DNA from: an uncultured Bacilli bacterium
Lineage (GTDB): Bacteria > Bacillota_I > Bacilli_A > RF39 > UBA660
NCBI GenBank assembly: GCA_947589725.1
Contig: CANQCQ010000005.1
Span: forward strand, 1 to 19,494
Length of the DNA: 19,494 nt
Direction of reading: 5' to 3'
Shown here one piece after another: positions 1-6,887 of the stretch (positions are counted from its first letter, which is position 1; each line of letters starts with the position of its first letter). The translations under genes were made by a program, and so were the position numbers. The notes below the pieces were generated by a model. The model saw only the letters and a list, made by a program, of their open reading frames with translations, made no database searches and was not told the DNA's origin.

Positions 1-51
1 TTGTTTAATCTCGTCTTCCAAATAAAGTAATTGACTAGAATAATGCGCCAT
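1..51 (-). CDS. Partial hypothetical CDS (N-terminus only) or start of a structured RNA
   Basis: An open frame begins at ATG 49-51 and runs off the left edge of the window, giving 17 residues beginning MAHYSSQLL. No Shine-Dalgarno site is visible. The -10 box of the upstream promoter (65-70) puts the likely transcript start near 58, so the leader would be only about 7 bases, close to leaderless. The first transcript bases can also fold: GTAATTGA pairs perfectly with TCAATTAC across a 16-base loop, which would suit a non-coding RNA or a leader element better than an mRNA start. I cannot tell which from 51 bases and recognise no family. Confidence 0.35.
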   Translation of the reverse strand, partial: MAHYSSQLLYLEDEIKQ

Positions 52-64
52 CAATTACCAGTAC

Positions 65-93
65 ATTATATCATATTCATAACGCCTTGTCAA
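65..93 (-). promoter_or_regulatory. Consensus SigA promoter with extended -10
   Basis: On the minus strand, TTGACA (88-93), an exact 17-base spacer and TATAAT (65-70) preceded by TGa form a perfect extended -10. This is the strongest promoter in the window. It sits directly against the stop codon (96-98) of the upstream metallopeptidase gene. Confidence 0.85.
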
Positions 94-95
94 AT

Positions 96-1181
96 TTACC
101 TATTTTTAACTTTTTGTTTATTTCGATATTCTTCTAAATTTGTTAATTCAAAATTAGTAGAATTAAGACTATTATTAAAATATGCTTTTTCCAATACTCC
201 ATAATAATTAATATATTTAATATAATAATCTGCTGGATCTTCTTCAAAACAACATGCAGATAAATCATACAAATAGCTAAATTCTTTATAGTTCTCTGCT
301 TCAGGATGCATCTTTCTATAAATATCTCTTAAATATTTATATGCATTCCACTTTTCTTCTGTATTATACTTACTTGAATAATCACCATAAGTATAATTAT
401 AAGAGTCTTCATAAATACTCAATATTTTGAAAGCAGAATAGGAAGAATCATTATTTGCATCTATTTCTTCATAAATCTTATTAAAATTTCCATTTGAATA
501 TACATCAAGAACTAAATCCTTACCAACTAATTCACATAACATCTTAACATAACTAATTTCATAGGGATAATATGTAGTAATATAATATGGATCTTCAGCA
601 AAATACTCATTATTAATCAACTCTGTCATACCTTCACTAAAAGCTCTAGGCAAGTTACAAGTCTTATCATTATTAAATAAGCAATGTAGTCCTTCATGCA
701 ATAAAACGCAATTGTCTTTATCATTTTGAGGATCTATATAAATATTAATTTTACCAGTATTATGATTATAATCTCCTTTTACAGAATTAGATTCATCATC
801 TAAATTATTATAATTAATAGAAACTCTACTCAAAGATTTATATGCTCTTTCTCTATCTATACATTGAATATCATTGATTACAGAATAAAAGCCATAAAAT
901 AAGTTCTTTTCATTAGAAGATAATTTATCATTTTCATAAACAGCATTTAAAAGTAATAGTTCATCTTTTTCATCATCTTCTACTTGAATAGATAATTCAT
1001 TTTCTAAATTTTTAATAATATCATCTGATATATCTTCTTCTTTAATCATTGCCGAATAACTATATGTTCTATCTTTACTAATAGTTTGATTACATGTATT
1101 TACTATTGTTCCACCGATAGTATATAAAATACCTAAATATATTAAGCCAGAAAAAAACGAGCCACCGTTTTTCTTTTTCAT
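96..1181 (-). CDS. Membrane-anchored HExxH (gluzincin-like) metallopeptidase, putative
   Basis: A 361-residue protein with a short basic N-terminus (MKKK), one hydrophobic segment at about residues 9-27, and a predicted extracytoplasmic remainder. HEGLH at residues 162-166 is followed 17 residues later by SEGMTEL (Glu183, Glu187). This resembles the HExxH...E(G) arrangement of gluzincin and MA-like peptidases, so zinc binding by His162, His166 and a downstream Glu is likely. The body is rich in Tyr, Asn, Asp and Glu and has about seven Cys outside the membrane segment. A start nine codons upstream (1208) exists, but the Shine-Dalgarno run AGGGGGGG lies just before ATG 1179-1181, so I chose that one. 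A terminator hairpin ends only a few bases upstream, leaving no room for a promoter after it. Substrate unknown; the neighbouring muralytic gene hints at an envelope role. The peptidase fold is likely, activity is inferred. Confidence 0.75.
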   Translation of the reverse strand: MKKKNGGSFFSGLIYLGILYTIGGTIVNTCNQTISKDRTYSYSAMIKEEDISDDIIKNLENELSIQVEDDEKDELLLLNAVYENDKLSSNEKNLFYGFYSVINDIQCIDRERAYKSLSRVSINYNNLDDESNSVKGDYNHNTGKINIYIDPQNDKDNCVLLHEGLHCLFNNDKTCNLPRAFSEGMTELINNEYFAEDPYYITTYYPYEISYVKMLCELVGKDLVLDVYSNGNFNKIYEEIDANNDSSYSAFKILSIYEDSYNYTYGDYSSKYNTEEKWNAYKYLRDIYRKMHPEAENYKEFSYLYDLSACCFEEDPADYYIKYINYYGVLEKAYFNNSLNSTNFELTNLEEYRNKQKVKNR

Positions 1182-1196
1182 AAATTTACCCCCCCT

Positions 1197-1220
1197 AAAA
1201 AAAGCCATTAACTGGCTTTT
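1197..1220 (-). terminator. Intrinsic terminator after the glucosaminidase-type gene
   Basis: On the minus strand AAAAGCCA, loop GTTAA, TGGCTTTT and further T residues give an 8-bp perfect stem with a T-tract at 1197-1203. It begins at the TAA stop of the upstream gene (1219-1221). The next gene's ribosome binding site follows straight away, so that gene depends on read-through or an internal promoter. Confidence 0.85.
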
Positions 1221-1911
1221 AACTATTTCTTATTTTCTCAACATACCAATGAATTTTTGATGCCCATGTAGAACCTTCAGCATACTTTGGAGCTATAGAA
1301 TCAATCGAAGTTAAACCTACAGAATAATAATTTTTAGATAAATTATTAATAAAGCCAACAATTCCTTCATCTAATGTTGGAAATGACTTATAAGCTCCTC
1401 CATTACATCCTGGAGACCCTTTTTGACCACCAACGTTATTACAAGATCTTACTAAATTTGAACAAGAATTAGTTCCTCCACAACCAGTTTCATGAAGAAT
1501 AATTGCAAGAGCAACATAAGGATCAACGCCACTATCTAAAGAATAAGAAGCTATTAAATAACCTTTTCCTTGCATATAACCATTACCTAATAATCTATCA
1601 AATTTAGCTGTTAATTCCTCTATAGTTAATCCATCATATACCTCAACTCTAGGAGGTACAAAAACAGAAGTAGGAACAATTTCCATATTTACTTCCATTA
1701 ATGGTAAATCATTATTAACATCCTGTACTTCTTCTTGACTTTTACTCATTAACATATTAGTTGAAGTAGCTACACTACTCATATCTATTTCTTTAAAATT
1801 AATATTATTAACATTACTAAATGAATTTTCACTTTGAACTATCAATGCTATAGATATCATCATAATACCTACTATTGATAATATAGCACTAACCATCTTA
1901 GCTTTTTTCAT
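1219..1911 (-). CDS. Secreted/membrane-anchored glucosaminidase-type peptidoglycan hydrolase, putative
   Basis: A 230-residue protein. Residues 1-27 are a Lys-rich start and a hydrophobic stretch, serving as signal anchor or signal peptide; there is no lipobox. Residues about 30-95 are a low-complexity linker. Residues about 98-228 look like the lysozyme-fold glucosaminidase domain (PF01832 type): a helix, then PYVALAIILHETG with the probable catalytic Glu141, a YKSFPTLDEGI segment, and a C-terminal WASKI...Y motif. Four Cys (144, 150, 157, 169) lie in the loop after the catalytic Glu, suggesting disulfides. Shine-Dalgarno GAGGTG lies 9 bases before ATG 1909-1911. The gene has its own promoter (1948-1976) and a terminator at its stop. 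Likely function is cleavage of cell-wall glycan in turnover or daughter-cell separation; the exact bond cut is not known from sequence. Confidence 0.8.
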   Translation of the reverse strand: MKKAKMVSAILSIVGIMMISIALIVQSENSFSNVNNINFKEIDMSSVATSTNMLMSKSQEEVQDVNNDLPLMEVNMEIVPTSVFVPPRVEVYDGLTIEELTAKFDRLLGNGYMQGKGYLIASYSLDSGVDPYVALAIILHETGCGGTNSCSNLVRSCNNVGGQKGSPGCNGGAYKSFPTLDEGIVGFINNLSKNYYSVGLTSIDSIAPKYAEGSTWASKIHWYVEKIRNS

Positions 1912-1947
1912 CTATATTTTCACCTCAAATGAAATACTAACAATTAA

Positions 1948-1976
1948 ATATTATCACTTATAAACAGCTATGTCAA
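1948..1976 (-). promoter_or_regulatory. SigA promoter of the glucosaminidase-type gene
   Basis: TTGACA (1971-1976), 17-base spacer, TAATAT (1948-1953) preceded by TGa. It starts one base past the stop of the 98-residue gene, with no terminator between. Confidence 0.75.
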
Positions 1977-1977
1977 A

Positions 1978-2274
1978 TTACCTACTTCTCTTAATTTTTT
2001 CTAATTTGCTGCCCAAACTACAATATAAACTAGGTAAATTATCAATACACATACCATCTTCAGTAAGATATAAATTTAACTTTTCATTATATAAAATATT
2101 TATACAATCGACATCTTCTAAATCATTTATTTTATTATTTTCCAAACTCCTAGTACCAGAAAATAAATTTATATTAATAACCCTATTATTAACATTTAAT
2201 TTAACTAATCTTTTATTATTAGAATTTTCCCTAAAAATAATTTTCTTATGACTTTTATTAACTACAAACTCCAT
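1978..2274 (-). CDS. Hypothetical protein, 98 aa
   Basis: I do not recognise this small, basic, Asn/Lys-rich protein. It has no signal peptide or membrane segment, so it is probably cytoplasmic. Alternating hydrophobic stretches such as INLFSGTRSL and LNLYLTEDGM suggest beta structure. The ATG lies two bases after the TAA of the DUF1292-like gene, with only a weak AAAGGG about 13 bases upstream, so it is probably translated by coupling to that gene. No terminator separates it from the muralytic gene downstream. Codon use matches its neighbours. Whether it is a functional partner of the DUF1292-like protein is open. Confidence 0.6.
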   Translation of the reverse strand: MEFVVNKSHKKIIFRENSNNKRLVKLNVNNRVININLFSGTRSLENNKINDLEDVDCINILYNEKLNLYLTEDGMCIDNLPSLYCSLGSKLEKIKRSR

Positions 2275-2276
2275 TA

Positions 2277-2519
2277 TTAATTAGTATCCCTTTCTTCTTT
2301 ATTAAATAAAGATTTAGCTAAAGCAATTTCTTCTAAAGATAAATTAGTATCTAAAAAAGACATACTGCTTCCATCATATTTCCCAATATAATACTTACTA
2401 TTATCCAGCTCTTTGTATAAGACATAATTACTTGGATATCCTTCTAAATTAAAAGTACTTACAAGCTCATATGTTGACTCATTACCTTGATCATCAATTA
2501 TTTCTATATAATCATCCAT
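2277..2519 (-). CDS. DUF1292-like (YrzB-type) small protein
   Basis: An 80-residue acidic cytoplasmic protein. It opens with IEIIDDQGNESTYELVSTFNLEG, then SNYVLYKELDN and a YYIGKYDG segment, which is the layout of the DUF1292/YrzB family of small Bacillota proteins (I, V or E-rich strand, DEEGNE turn, YVLY strand). Length is in the family's usual range of roughly 80-110. The family has no settled function. Shine-Dalgarno GGAGG lies 7 bases before ATG. A -35/-10 pair (2546-2574) overlaps the end of the ABC permease gene. A second member of the same kind lies at 8108, heading a different operon. The family call comes from motif recall, not a search. Confidence 0.7.
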   Translation of the reverse strand: MDDYIEIIDDQGNESTYELVSTFNLEGYPSNYVLYKELDNSKYYIGKYDGSSMSFLDTNLSLEEIALAKSLFNKEERDTN

Positions 2520-2545
2520 AGCTTGCCTCCATTTATCATTATATC

Positions 2546-2574
2546 ATATTATTTTAATTAATCTTAAATGTCAA
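2546..2574 (-). promoter_or_regulatory. SigA promoter inside the 3' end of the ABC permease gene
   Basis: TTGACA (2569-2574), 17-base spacer, TAATAT (2546-2551). The -35 box and most of the spacer are codons of the permease's last residues. A further TGaTATAAT (-10 at 2538-2543) lies 8 bases downstream and may be an alternative start. No terminator follows the permease. Confidence 0.6.
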
Positions 2575-4098
2575 ATAAGCAAATTTATAAACAATCTTAA
2601 TTCCAATAATCACATAAATTATACAAAAGATTAAACCTAGTACAGAAAAAGTTACACTATTAATAATTAAGTTAGAAAGTAAGTAACTTATTATATATGT
2701 TAAAAGACAAACAATTGAGTATGACATTTTCCTAATATGCATATTTTCATCATACGGCTGTAGTAAATAATAAATTACTAAATAGTGTAGAGAAAAAAAT
2801 ATACTTAAAAAAACTATAAATAAAAAGATCCCCAAATAATTAATTAAGTTATAATTACCAGTTATTAAAAGTAGTAAAGTATTACCAATACCAATAATAA
2901 AAGTAGGTAACAAATTGATCTTAATCATAGTCTTTAACCTTTTCATAAATAAGCCTACTATAACTTTAGGATTACGATAAAAATTATATTTAAGCATAGC
3001 ATGATCACAATTATAAAACATAGCTTGAGTAACTATACTACCCCTATTTATAAAAAACATAATAATTATAAACCATCCAAGTCTATAATTTAAAAATAAA
3101 TTTATATTACTAGATACTTTCCCATTTGTAATACAAAAATAAGCAATAATTATATAAATTATAAATAATATTAATGAATAACTAATAGAACTTCTTAGTA
3201 AAATATCTTTATGTCTTTCAAAAAATATTGTATTAAAATAATCATATCCTTCTTTATTTATAATCTTCTTATCATCTATCTTAATATCTTTTTCTTTAAC
3301 TTCTACTAGTTTTTCTCTACTTACTACTTGATAATTATTCATAATATTATTCATAGTATTAATTCTTTTATAAATAGTTTTAAAATTATTAATTGAATTA
3401 ATATATAAATAGCTTAAAATACTAAGTATAAAAGATATAATTGTAGAAACTATAATTATATCCTTATTAATAATTAAACCTATAGATGGACTAATACTAC
3501 ATAGTAATAAAAAGATAAGTACTATAAAGTATATTAAAGTGTTATTATACCAAAAATCACTATATCTTTTGAAATACCAAATATTAAATCCTTCTCCTAT
3601 TATCCTTAAAAATAATTGAGTTAATACTAATAAAATATTAAGAACTACATTACTACCAAATATAGAAAAACAAATACTATTAAAAATCAGTATACTAAGT
3701 AAATTAAGTATAAGACATGATTTTAAATACTTTTTAGAATCAATATTAAATATAACAACACATAAATATTTTTTTATACTAGTATTAAGTAATTTATTAT
3801 TTATAAACATTCCTATAATACTAAAGAAAAACATTACATGATAAAAACCAATACTATTACTAGTCATTTTTGAAGCTATAAAAAATACTATATAAAAATA
3901 CAATAATTTAGAAATAAAGGCATAAGATATAGATAAAATTATTCCAATTAATCCGATTATTCTTTTTAATACTATAGATTTATAAATATTATCAGAAAAT
4001 AAATCCTTAAATATTGGTATTTTCTTTATAGAATATATAAAAGAATTAACTGCATAATAAATATCAATATTTAAAGAATAATATAATGCTTTAATCAT
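2554..4098 (-). CDS. ABC-2/EcsB-like transporter permease
   Basis: A 514-residue integral membrane protein with about 10-12 hydrophobic segments in two blocks, separated by a charged cytoplasmic segment at roughly residues 235-300 (VSREKLVEVKEKDIKIDDKK) that ends GYDYFNTIFFERHKDIL. The aromatic, basic FFERHK-type motif before the second membrane block resembles EcsB- and YthQ-type exporter subunits. It is longer than EcsB (about 400), so I call it EcsB-like only. ATG 4107 would sit directly on the AAAGG site; ATG 4096-4098 lies 9 bases after it and is preferred. That start overlaps the ATPase stop by 8 bases (ATGATTAA), implying coupled translation and a shared complex. Two such half-transporters with two ATPases would make the pump. 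Substrate unknown. Confidence 0.75.
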   Translation of the reverse strand: MIKALYYSLNIDIYYAVNSFIYSIKKIPIFKDLFSDNIYKSIVLKRIIGLIGIILSISYAFISKLLYFYIVFFIASKMTSNSIGFYHVMFFFSIIGMFINNKLLNTSIKKYLCVVIFNIDSKKYLKSCLILNLLSILIFNSICFSIFGSNVVLNILLVLTQLFLRIIGEGFNIWYFKRYSDFWYNNTLIYFIVLIFLLLCSISPSIGLIINKDIIIVSTIISFILSILSYLYINSINNFKTIYKRINTMNNIMNNYQVVSREKLVEVKEKDIKIDDKKIINKEGYDYFNTIFFERHKDILLRSSISYSLILFIIYIIIAYFCITNGKVSSNINLFLNYRLGWFIIIMFFINRGSIVTQAMFYNCDHAMLKYNFYRNPKVIVGLFMKRLKTMIKINLLPTFIIGIGNTLLLLITGNYNLINYLGIFLFIVFLSIFFSLHYLVIYYLLQPYDENMHIRKMSYSIVCLLTYIISYLLSNLIINSVTFSVLGLIFCIIYVIIGIKIVYKFAYLTFKIN

Positions 4099-4789
4099 TT
4101 TTATCATCCTTTAAAACTTTAATAATTTTTTCTTTATATTTTTTTGTATCTAAATTTTGTTTTTCTACAGTACTTAAAGTCTTATTATTTAATAGTACTA
4201 TATCATCACATAAGTCAATTGCTAATTCCATAATATGTGTGGAAAGTATAATTATATGGTCTTTCTTTAAACTTTTTAATAATTTTTTCATTTCTTCTTG
4301 TACTACAATATCTAAAGATGTAAGAGGCTCATCTAATAAAATAACTTTAGGATTAGCAATTATATTTATAAGTATTTGAATTTTATTTTTCATACCTAAA
4401 GAATAATCTCTAAGTAATTTATTTTGATCTTCTGAATTTATTTGTACTAACTTAAAATAATCATCGATACTTTTTAATTCTTTATCTTTATTTATATCCA
4501 AATAAAACTTTAAAAATTCTCTTCCAGTTAAAAACTCTGGTACTACTGGAGTACTTAAAACATATCCTATGTCATCATTATTAATTAAATTTTTACCATA
4601 TTCAGATTCAATAGATATTTTTCCATCATAGTTTAAGTCATTATTAATACAATTAAAAAATGTGGTTTTTCCTGCACCATTTCTACCTAATAAGCCATAG
4701 ATCTTACCAGATGTAAATGTATAATTAATATCTTTTAATATATTCTTTTCGCCATAAGACTTACTGAAATCTTGGATAATTAACTTCAT
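4091..4789 (-). CDS. ABC transporter ATP-binding subunit, EcsA-like
   Basis: A 232-residue nucleotide-binding domain. Walker A GRNGAGKTT at 35-43; the Q-loop region reads GYVLSTP at 76-82, where many exporters of this class have an ETP variant and classical importers have Gln; signature YSLGMKNK at 129-136; Walker B VILLDEP at 149-155 with catalytic Glu154; D-loop SLD at 158-160; H-loop His185. It energises the membrane subunit encoded just downstream. Shine-Dalgarno GGAGGG lies 7 bases before ATG. An extended -10 promoter begins right after the previous operon's terminator. ATPase assignment is certain from motifs; EcsA-type subfamily is inferred from the Q-loop context and the partner. Confidence 0.9.
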   Translation of the reverse strand: MKLIIQDFSKSYGEKNILKDINYTFTSGKIYGLLGRNGAGKTTFFNCINNDLNYDGKISIESEYGKNLINNDDIGYVLSTPVVPEFLTGREFLKFYLDINKDKELKSIDDYFKLVQINSEDQNKLLRDYSLGMKNKIQILINIIANPKVILLDEPLTSLDIVVQEEMKKLLKSLKKDHIIILSTHIMELAIDLCDDIVLLNNKTLSTVEKQNLDTKKYKEKIIKVLKDDKND

Positions 4790-4811
4790 AATAACCCTCC
4801 GTTTGAGTTAG

Positions 4812-4817
4812 ATTATA
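4812..4817 (-). promoter_or_regulatory. Extended -10 promoter of the ABC transporter
   Basis: TATAAT preceded by TGa, starting directly after the T-tract of the Nudix-gene terminator. The best -35 at 17 bases is TTTATT (4835-4840), a weak match inside the terminator hairpin, so the promoter relies on the TGn extension. Confidence 0.65.
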
Positions 4818-4819
4818 TC

Positions 4820-4846
4820 AAAAAAAGTAGTTATAATAAACTACTT
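4820..4846 (-). terminator. Intrinsic terminator of the peptidase-Nudix operon
   Basis: AAGTAGTT, 6-base loop, AACTACTT, then seven T residues on the minus strand. The TAG stop of the Nudix gene (4841-4843) is part of the first stem arm. Confidence 0.9.
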
Positions 4847-5356
4847 ATTGAATAACTCTTTAAATATAGAATCTACTAATAACATTTCTCTTTCAATGCT
4901 AGGATTAATCTTTCCCTTATCTAAAGCATTAATTAAAAATAAATGAAGTTCTTCTAATTTAATTCTAAATAACTTAAATTCTGTTTTACTTTCTAATGCA
5001 TCTAACTTTAAATTATTTAAATTAGGTTCTAAATCTGTATAAATTATATAATAATAAATTTTATTTAAGACTTTATCACCAGTTCCAAAATAATTATTAT
5101 CATATGTAGTAATCATCATAAAAGGACCAGTATCTATAAGAATATTAATACCTAACTCTTCTCTAATTTCTCTTGATAAAGTTTCTTCCAATGATTCATT
5201 TTTCTTATAATGGCCTCCGGGAAATTGATATGTATTATTATTTTCCACTAAAATTATTTCTTTTTTTGAATTAATAATTAATCCTTTTGCTCTAATTACT
5301 TCATAGTCCATATCTTCATCTTTTAAATGTGCATCATTAATTATTATTCTTCGCAT
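4841..5356 (-). CDS. Nudix hydrolase
   Basis: A 171-residue cytoplasmic protein with an intact Nudix box at residues 48-70: G48, five residues, E54, seven residues, REIREELG (62-69), Ile70. These residues bind the divalent metals that cleave nucleoside diphosphates linked to another moiety. The preceding strand NNTYQFPGG matches the usual W/FxxPGG entry. Substrate cannot be read from the sequence; sugar-nucleotide, oxidised-dNTP or NDP-linked compounds are all possible. A longer frame opens at 5389, but its ATG has no ribosome site; AAAGGAG stands 6 bases before ATG 5354-5356, so I use that. It lies 11 bases after the stop of the metallopeptidase gene and is the last gene before a terminator, so the two are co-transcribed. 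Confidence 0.9.
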   Translation of the reverse strand: MRRIIINDAHLKDEDMDYEVIRAKGLIINSKKEIILVENNNTYQFPGGHYKKNESLEETLSREIREELGINILIDTGPFMMITTYDNNYFGTGDKVLNKIYYYIIYTDLEPNLNNLKLDALESKTEFKLFRIKLEELHLFLINALDKGKINPSIEREMLLVDSIFKELFNK

Positions 5357-5367
5357 AATTTCTCCTT

Positions 5368-6315
5368 TTAATAAATAAATCTTTCCCAATACTCTGTTGA
5401 TTTTGAACTAACTGTACTAAAATAATAGTCAATAGTCTCACATATAATTTTTGCTTTTTTCCAAATATTATTACCATAATTTAATGGACTAATTTTAGTA
5501 TCAGCCATCATATATTCAAATGTACTAGCTCTATCTTCATATTCATAACTTTGGGAATATGAATTAACAAAAAAAGCAGAATCAGATAGAGTTGAATCAT
5601 ATACATATCTTTGATCAAATGTACCATAACTAAAACCTGTAGGATTATAATTATTCCAATTTGTATATCCTCCACCTTTTAAGCTAATATAATGTTCCAT
5701 ATAATGATATATCTCATGATTAAAACTTTCAGCAAAAGGATAATCTAAAGATAATGAAATTACTATTTCATTTTTTAATTTTTCAGTAATTCCAGTAACA
5801 TTTCCACTAGAATAATTTTTTATTAAATAAATTGATAAAGGCAAACCTCCATTCTTTATTTCATCAAAAAATCCAGGAGGATATAATGCTAAATTTTGAT
5901 CTAGTTGCATTAGTCCATTGTATATAACATTTAATTCTGTTTCAGTAATAATAGAATAACCTCCAACAGTATAATCTTTTACCTCATCACCTATTAGTAC
6001 TGATATATTATAAGTATTTTGTATTTTACTTCTTAAACTTTCAACAGATGCTTCTAATGAATTAGACTCATCAGCTTTTGGTACTTGTTCATAATTATTA
6101 ATTTCAGGAAAACTTTCATCCTCATTAGCATCAAGATCATTATTTACACTATCATCAACTGTTACATTAGTATCAGGAAGATTGATAAAACTTGAATCCT
6201 TTAAAACATCTTTTTTTGCAGTAGTTGTTTTTAAACCTAAAGAAAAGCCAAAAGCAATTATAATTAGAGAGCAAGCAATTAAAATAATTCCAAGTTTTAT
6301 CTTAAATTTACGCAT
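5368..6315 (-). CDS. Membrane-anchored HExxH (ATLF-like gluzincin) metallopeptidase, putative
   Basis: A 315-residue protein with a basic start (MRKFKIK), a hydrophobic segment at 8-28, an acidic low-complexity stalk at about 30-90, then a globular domain predicted outside the cell. HEIYH at 200-204 gives the zinc His pair and catalytic Glu201. Downstream come NYNPTGFSYG (223-231) and YEYEDRASTFEYMM (257-270); the EDRA-type Glu (260) is the likely third ligand. This HExxH / NPxGFxY / EDRAxxF layout recurs in extracytoplasmic zinc-peptidase-like proteins of gut Bacillota, as I recall. It differs in the motif region from the peptidase at 96. The SD GGAG lies in a hairpin with its own promoter (6321-6361). 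The gene is co-transcribed with the Nudix gene. Substrate and activity are inferred. Confidence 0.8.
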   Translation of the reverse strand: MRKFKIKLGIILIACSLIIIAFGFSLGLKTTTAKKDVLKDSSFINLPDTNVTVDDSVNNDLDANEDESFPEINNYEQVPKADESNSLEASVESLRSKIQNTYNISVLIGDEVKDYTVGGYSIITETELNVIYNGLMQLDQNLALYPPGFFDEIKNGGLPLSIYLIKNYSSGNVTGITEKLKNEIVISLSLDYPFAESFNHEIYHYMEHYISLKGGGYTNWNNYNPTGFSYGTFDQRYVYDSTLSDSAFFVNSYSQSYEYEDRASTFEYMMADTKISPLNYGNNIWKKAKIICETIDYYFSTVSSKSTEYWERFIY

Positions 6316-6320
6316 ACTAA

Positions 6321-6361
6321 AAGCTCCTCTCTACTATAACAATTATAGCAAACAGGAGCTT
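6321..6361 (-). promoter_or_regulatory. Hairpin that buries the metallopeptidase ribosome site, with an internal promoter
   Basis: On the minus strand, AAGCTCCT pairs with AGGAGCTT (8 bp), and an inner CTATAA/TTATAG stem closes a 3-base loop, with 5-by-5 internal loops. The GGAG of the downstream ribosome site lies in the outer stem. An extended -10 (TGcTATAAT, -10 at 6342-6347) overlaps the 5' half. Transcripts begun there would lack the first outer arm and keep the ribosome site free; read-through RNA would form the hairpin. Confidence 0.7.
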
Positions 6362-6367
6362 AAAAAT

Positions 6368-6877
6368 CTATATAAATATACTTAAACAAGCAGCAACAAC
6401 AATCACAACTACAATTATAAATATTATAAGATAAGGATTAGTTGCTCCTTTATTATTTGTTAGTTTTAATACCTTAGGTACTTCCGTATTATTAACTTTT
6501 AAAGTTGAAACTATATCTCTTATATAATAAGCATCTTCAAAAGTAAGACCATCTACTGTGAACTGATCATTATTTTCTGTAATTAATCTATAAGCAACTA
6601 TATTATCTTTATTCATATCAACAAAGTCATTATGAATAATTTTATTACTATCAGTAAACTTTTTTAGTAAAGGAGTTATAAATCTATAAAATTTACCTTC
6701 TAAATAAATTTTATCTTTCCTAATTACTTTTTTCTCACCACTACGTTCTATAACTGAAATAGTAGAATCAACATAATTTTCTTTAATAAAAAACTGGTAG
6801 ATAATTGAATTGTCTTTTGTAGAAGTTTTAGAAATATCAACCACTTTGTCAATTATTCCTTCATAATTTTTATCCAT
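6368..6877 (-). CDS. Tail-anchored membrane protein of unknown function, 169 aa
   Basis: I do not recognise this family. The first about 140 residues are soluble, mostly charged and beta-rich with no signal peptide. A single hydrophobic segment of about 20 residues, Ile/Val-rich, fills residues 147-168 and ends the protein, so it is probably inserted by its C-terminus with the bulk in the cytoplasm. The region FTVDGLTFEDAYYIRDIV looks like a regular strand-helix motif. Shine-Dalgarno AGGTGA lies before ATG. It follows the long acidic protein by 10 bases, third gene of a three-gene operon. No terminator follows; the next gene has its own promoter and hairpin. Confidence 0.6.
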   Translation of the reverse strand: MDKNYEGIIDKVVDISKTSTKDNSIIYQFFIKENYVDSTISVIERSGEKKVIRKDKIYLEGKFYRFITPLLKKFTDSNKIIHNDFVDMNKDNIVAYRLITENNDQFTVDGLTFEDAYYIRDIVSTLKVNNTEVPKVLKLTNNKGATNPYLIIFIIVVVIVVAACLSIFI

Positions 6878-6887
6878 TAATATTCAC

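Noticed and set aside
1..58. GCGC and GACGAG elements suggestive of a glmS ribozyme
   Set aside because: The cleavage-site GCGCC and the P2 pairing are absent; the similarity is a few bases only.
1970..2251. Plus-strand open frame of 93 residues
   Set aside because: Antisense to the 98-residue gene, which has coding-like spacing and coupling; no ribosome site on the plus strand.
6182..6385. Plus-strand open frame of 67 residues
   Set aside because: Antisense to the start of the metallopeptidase and its hairpin; no ribosome site.
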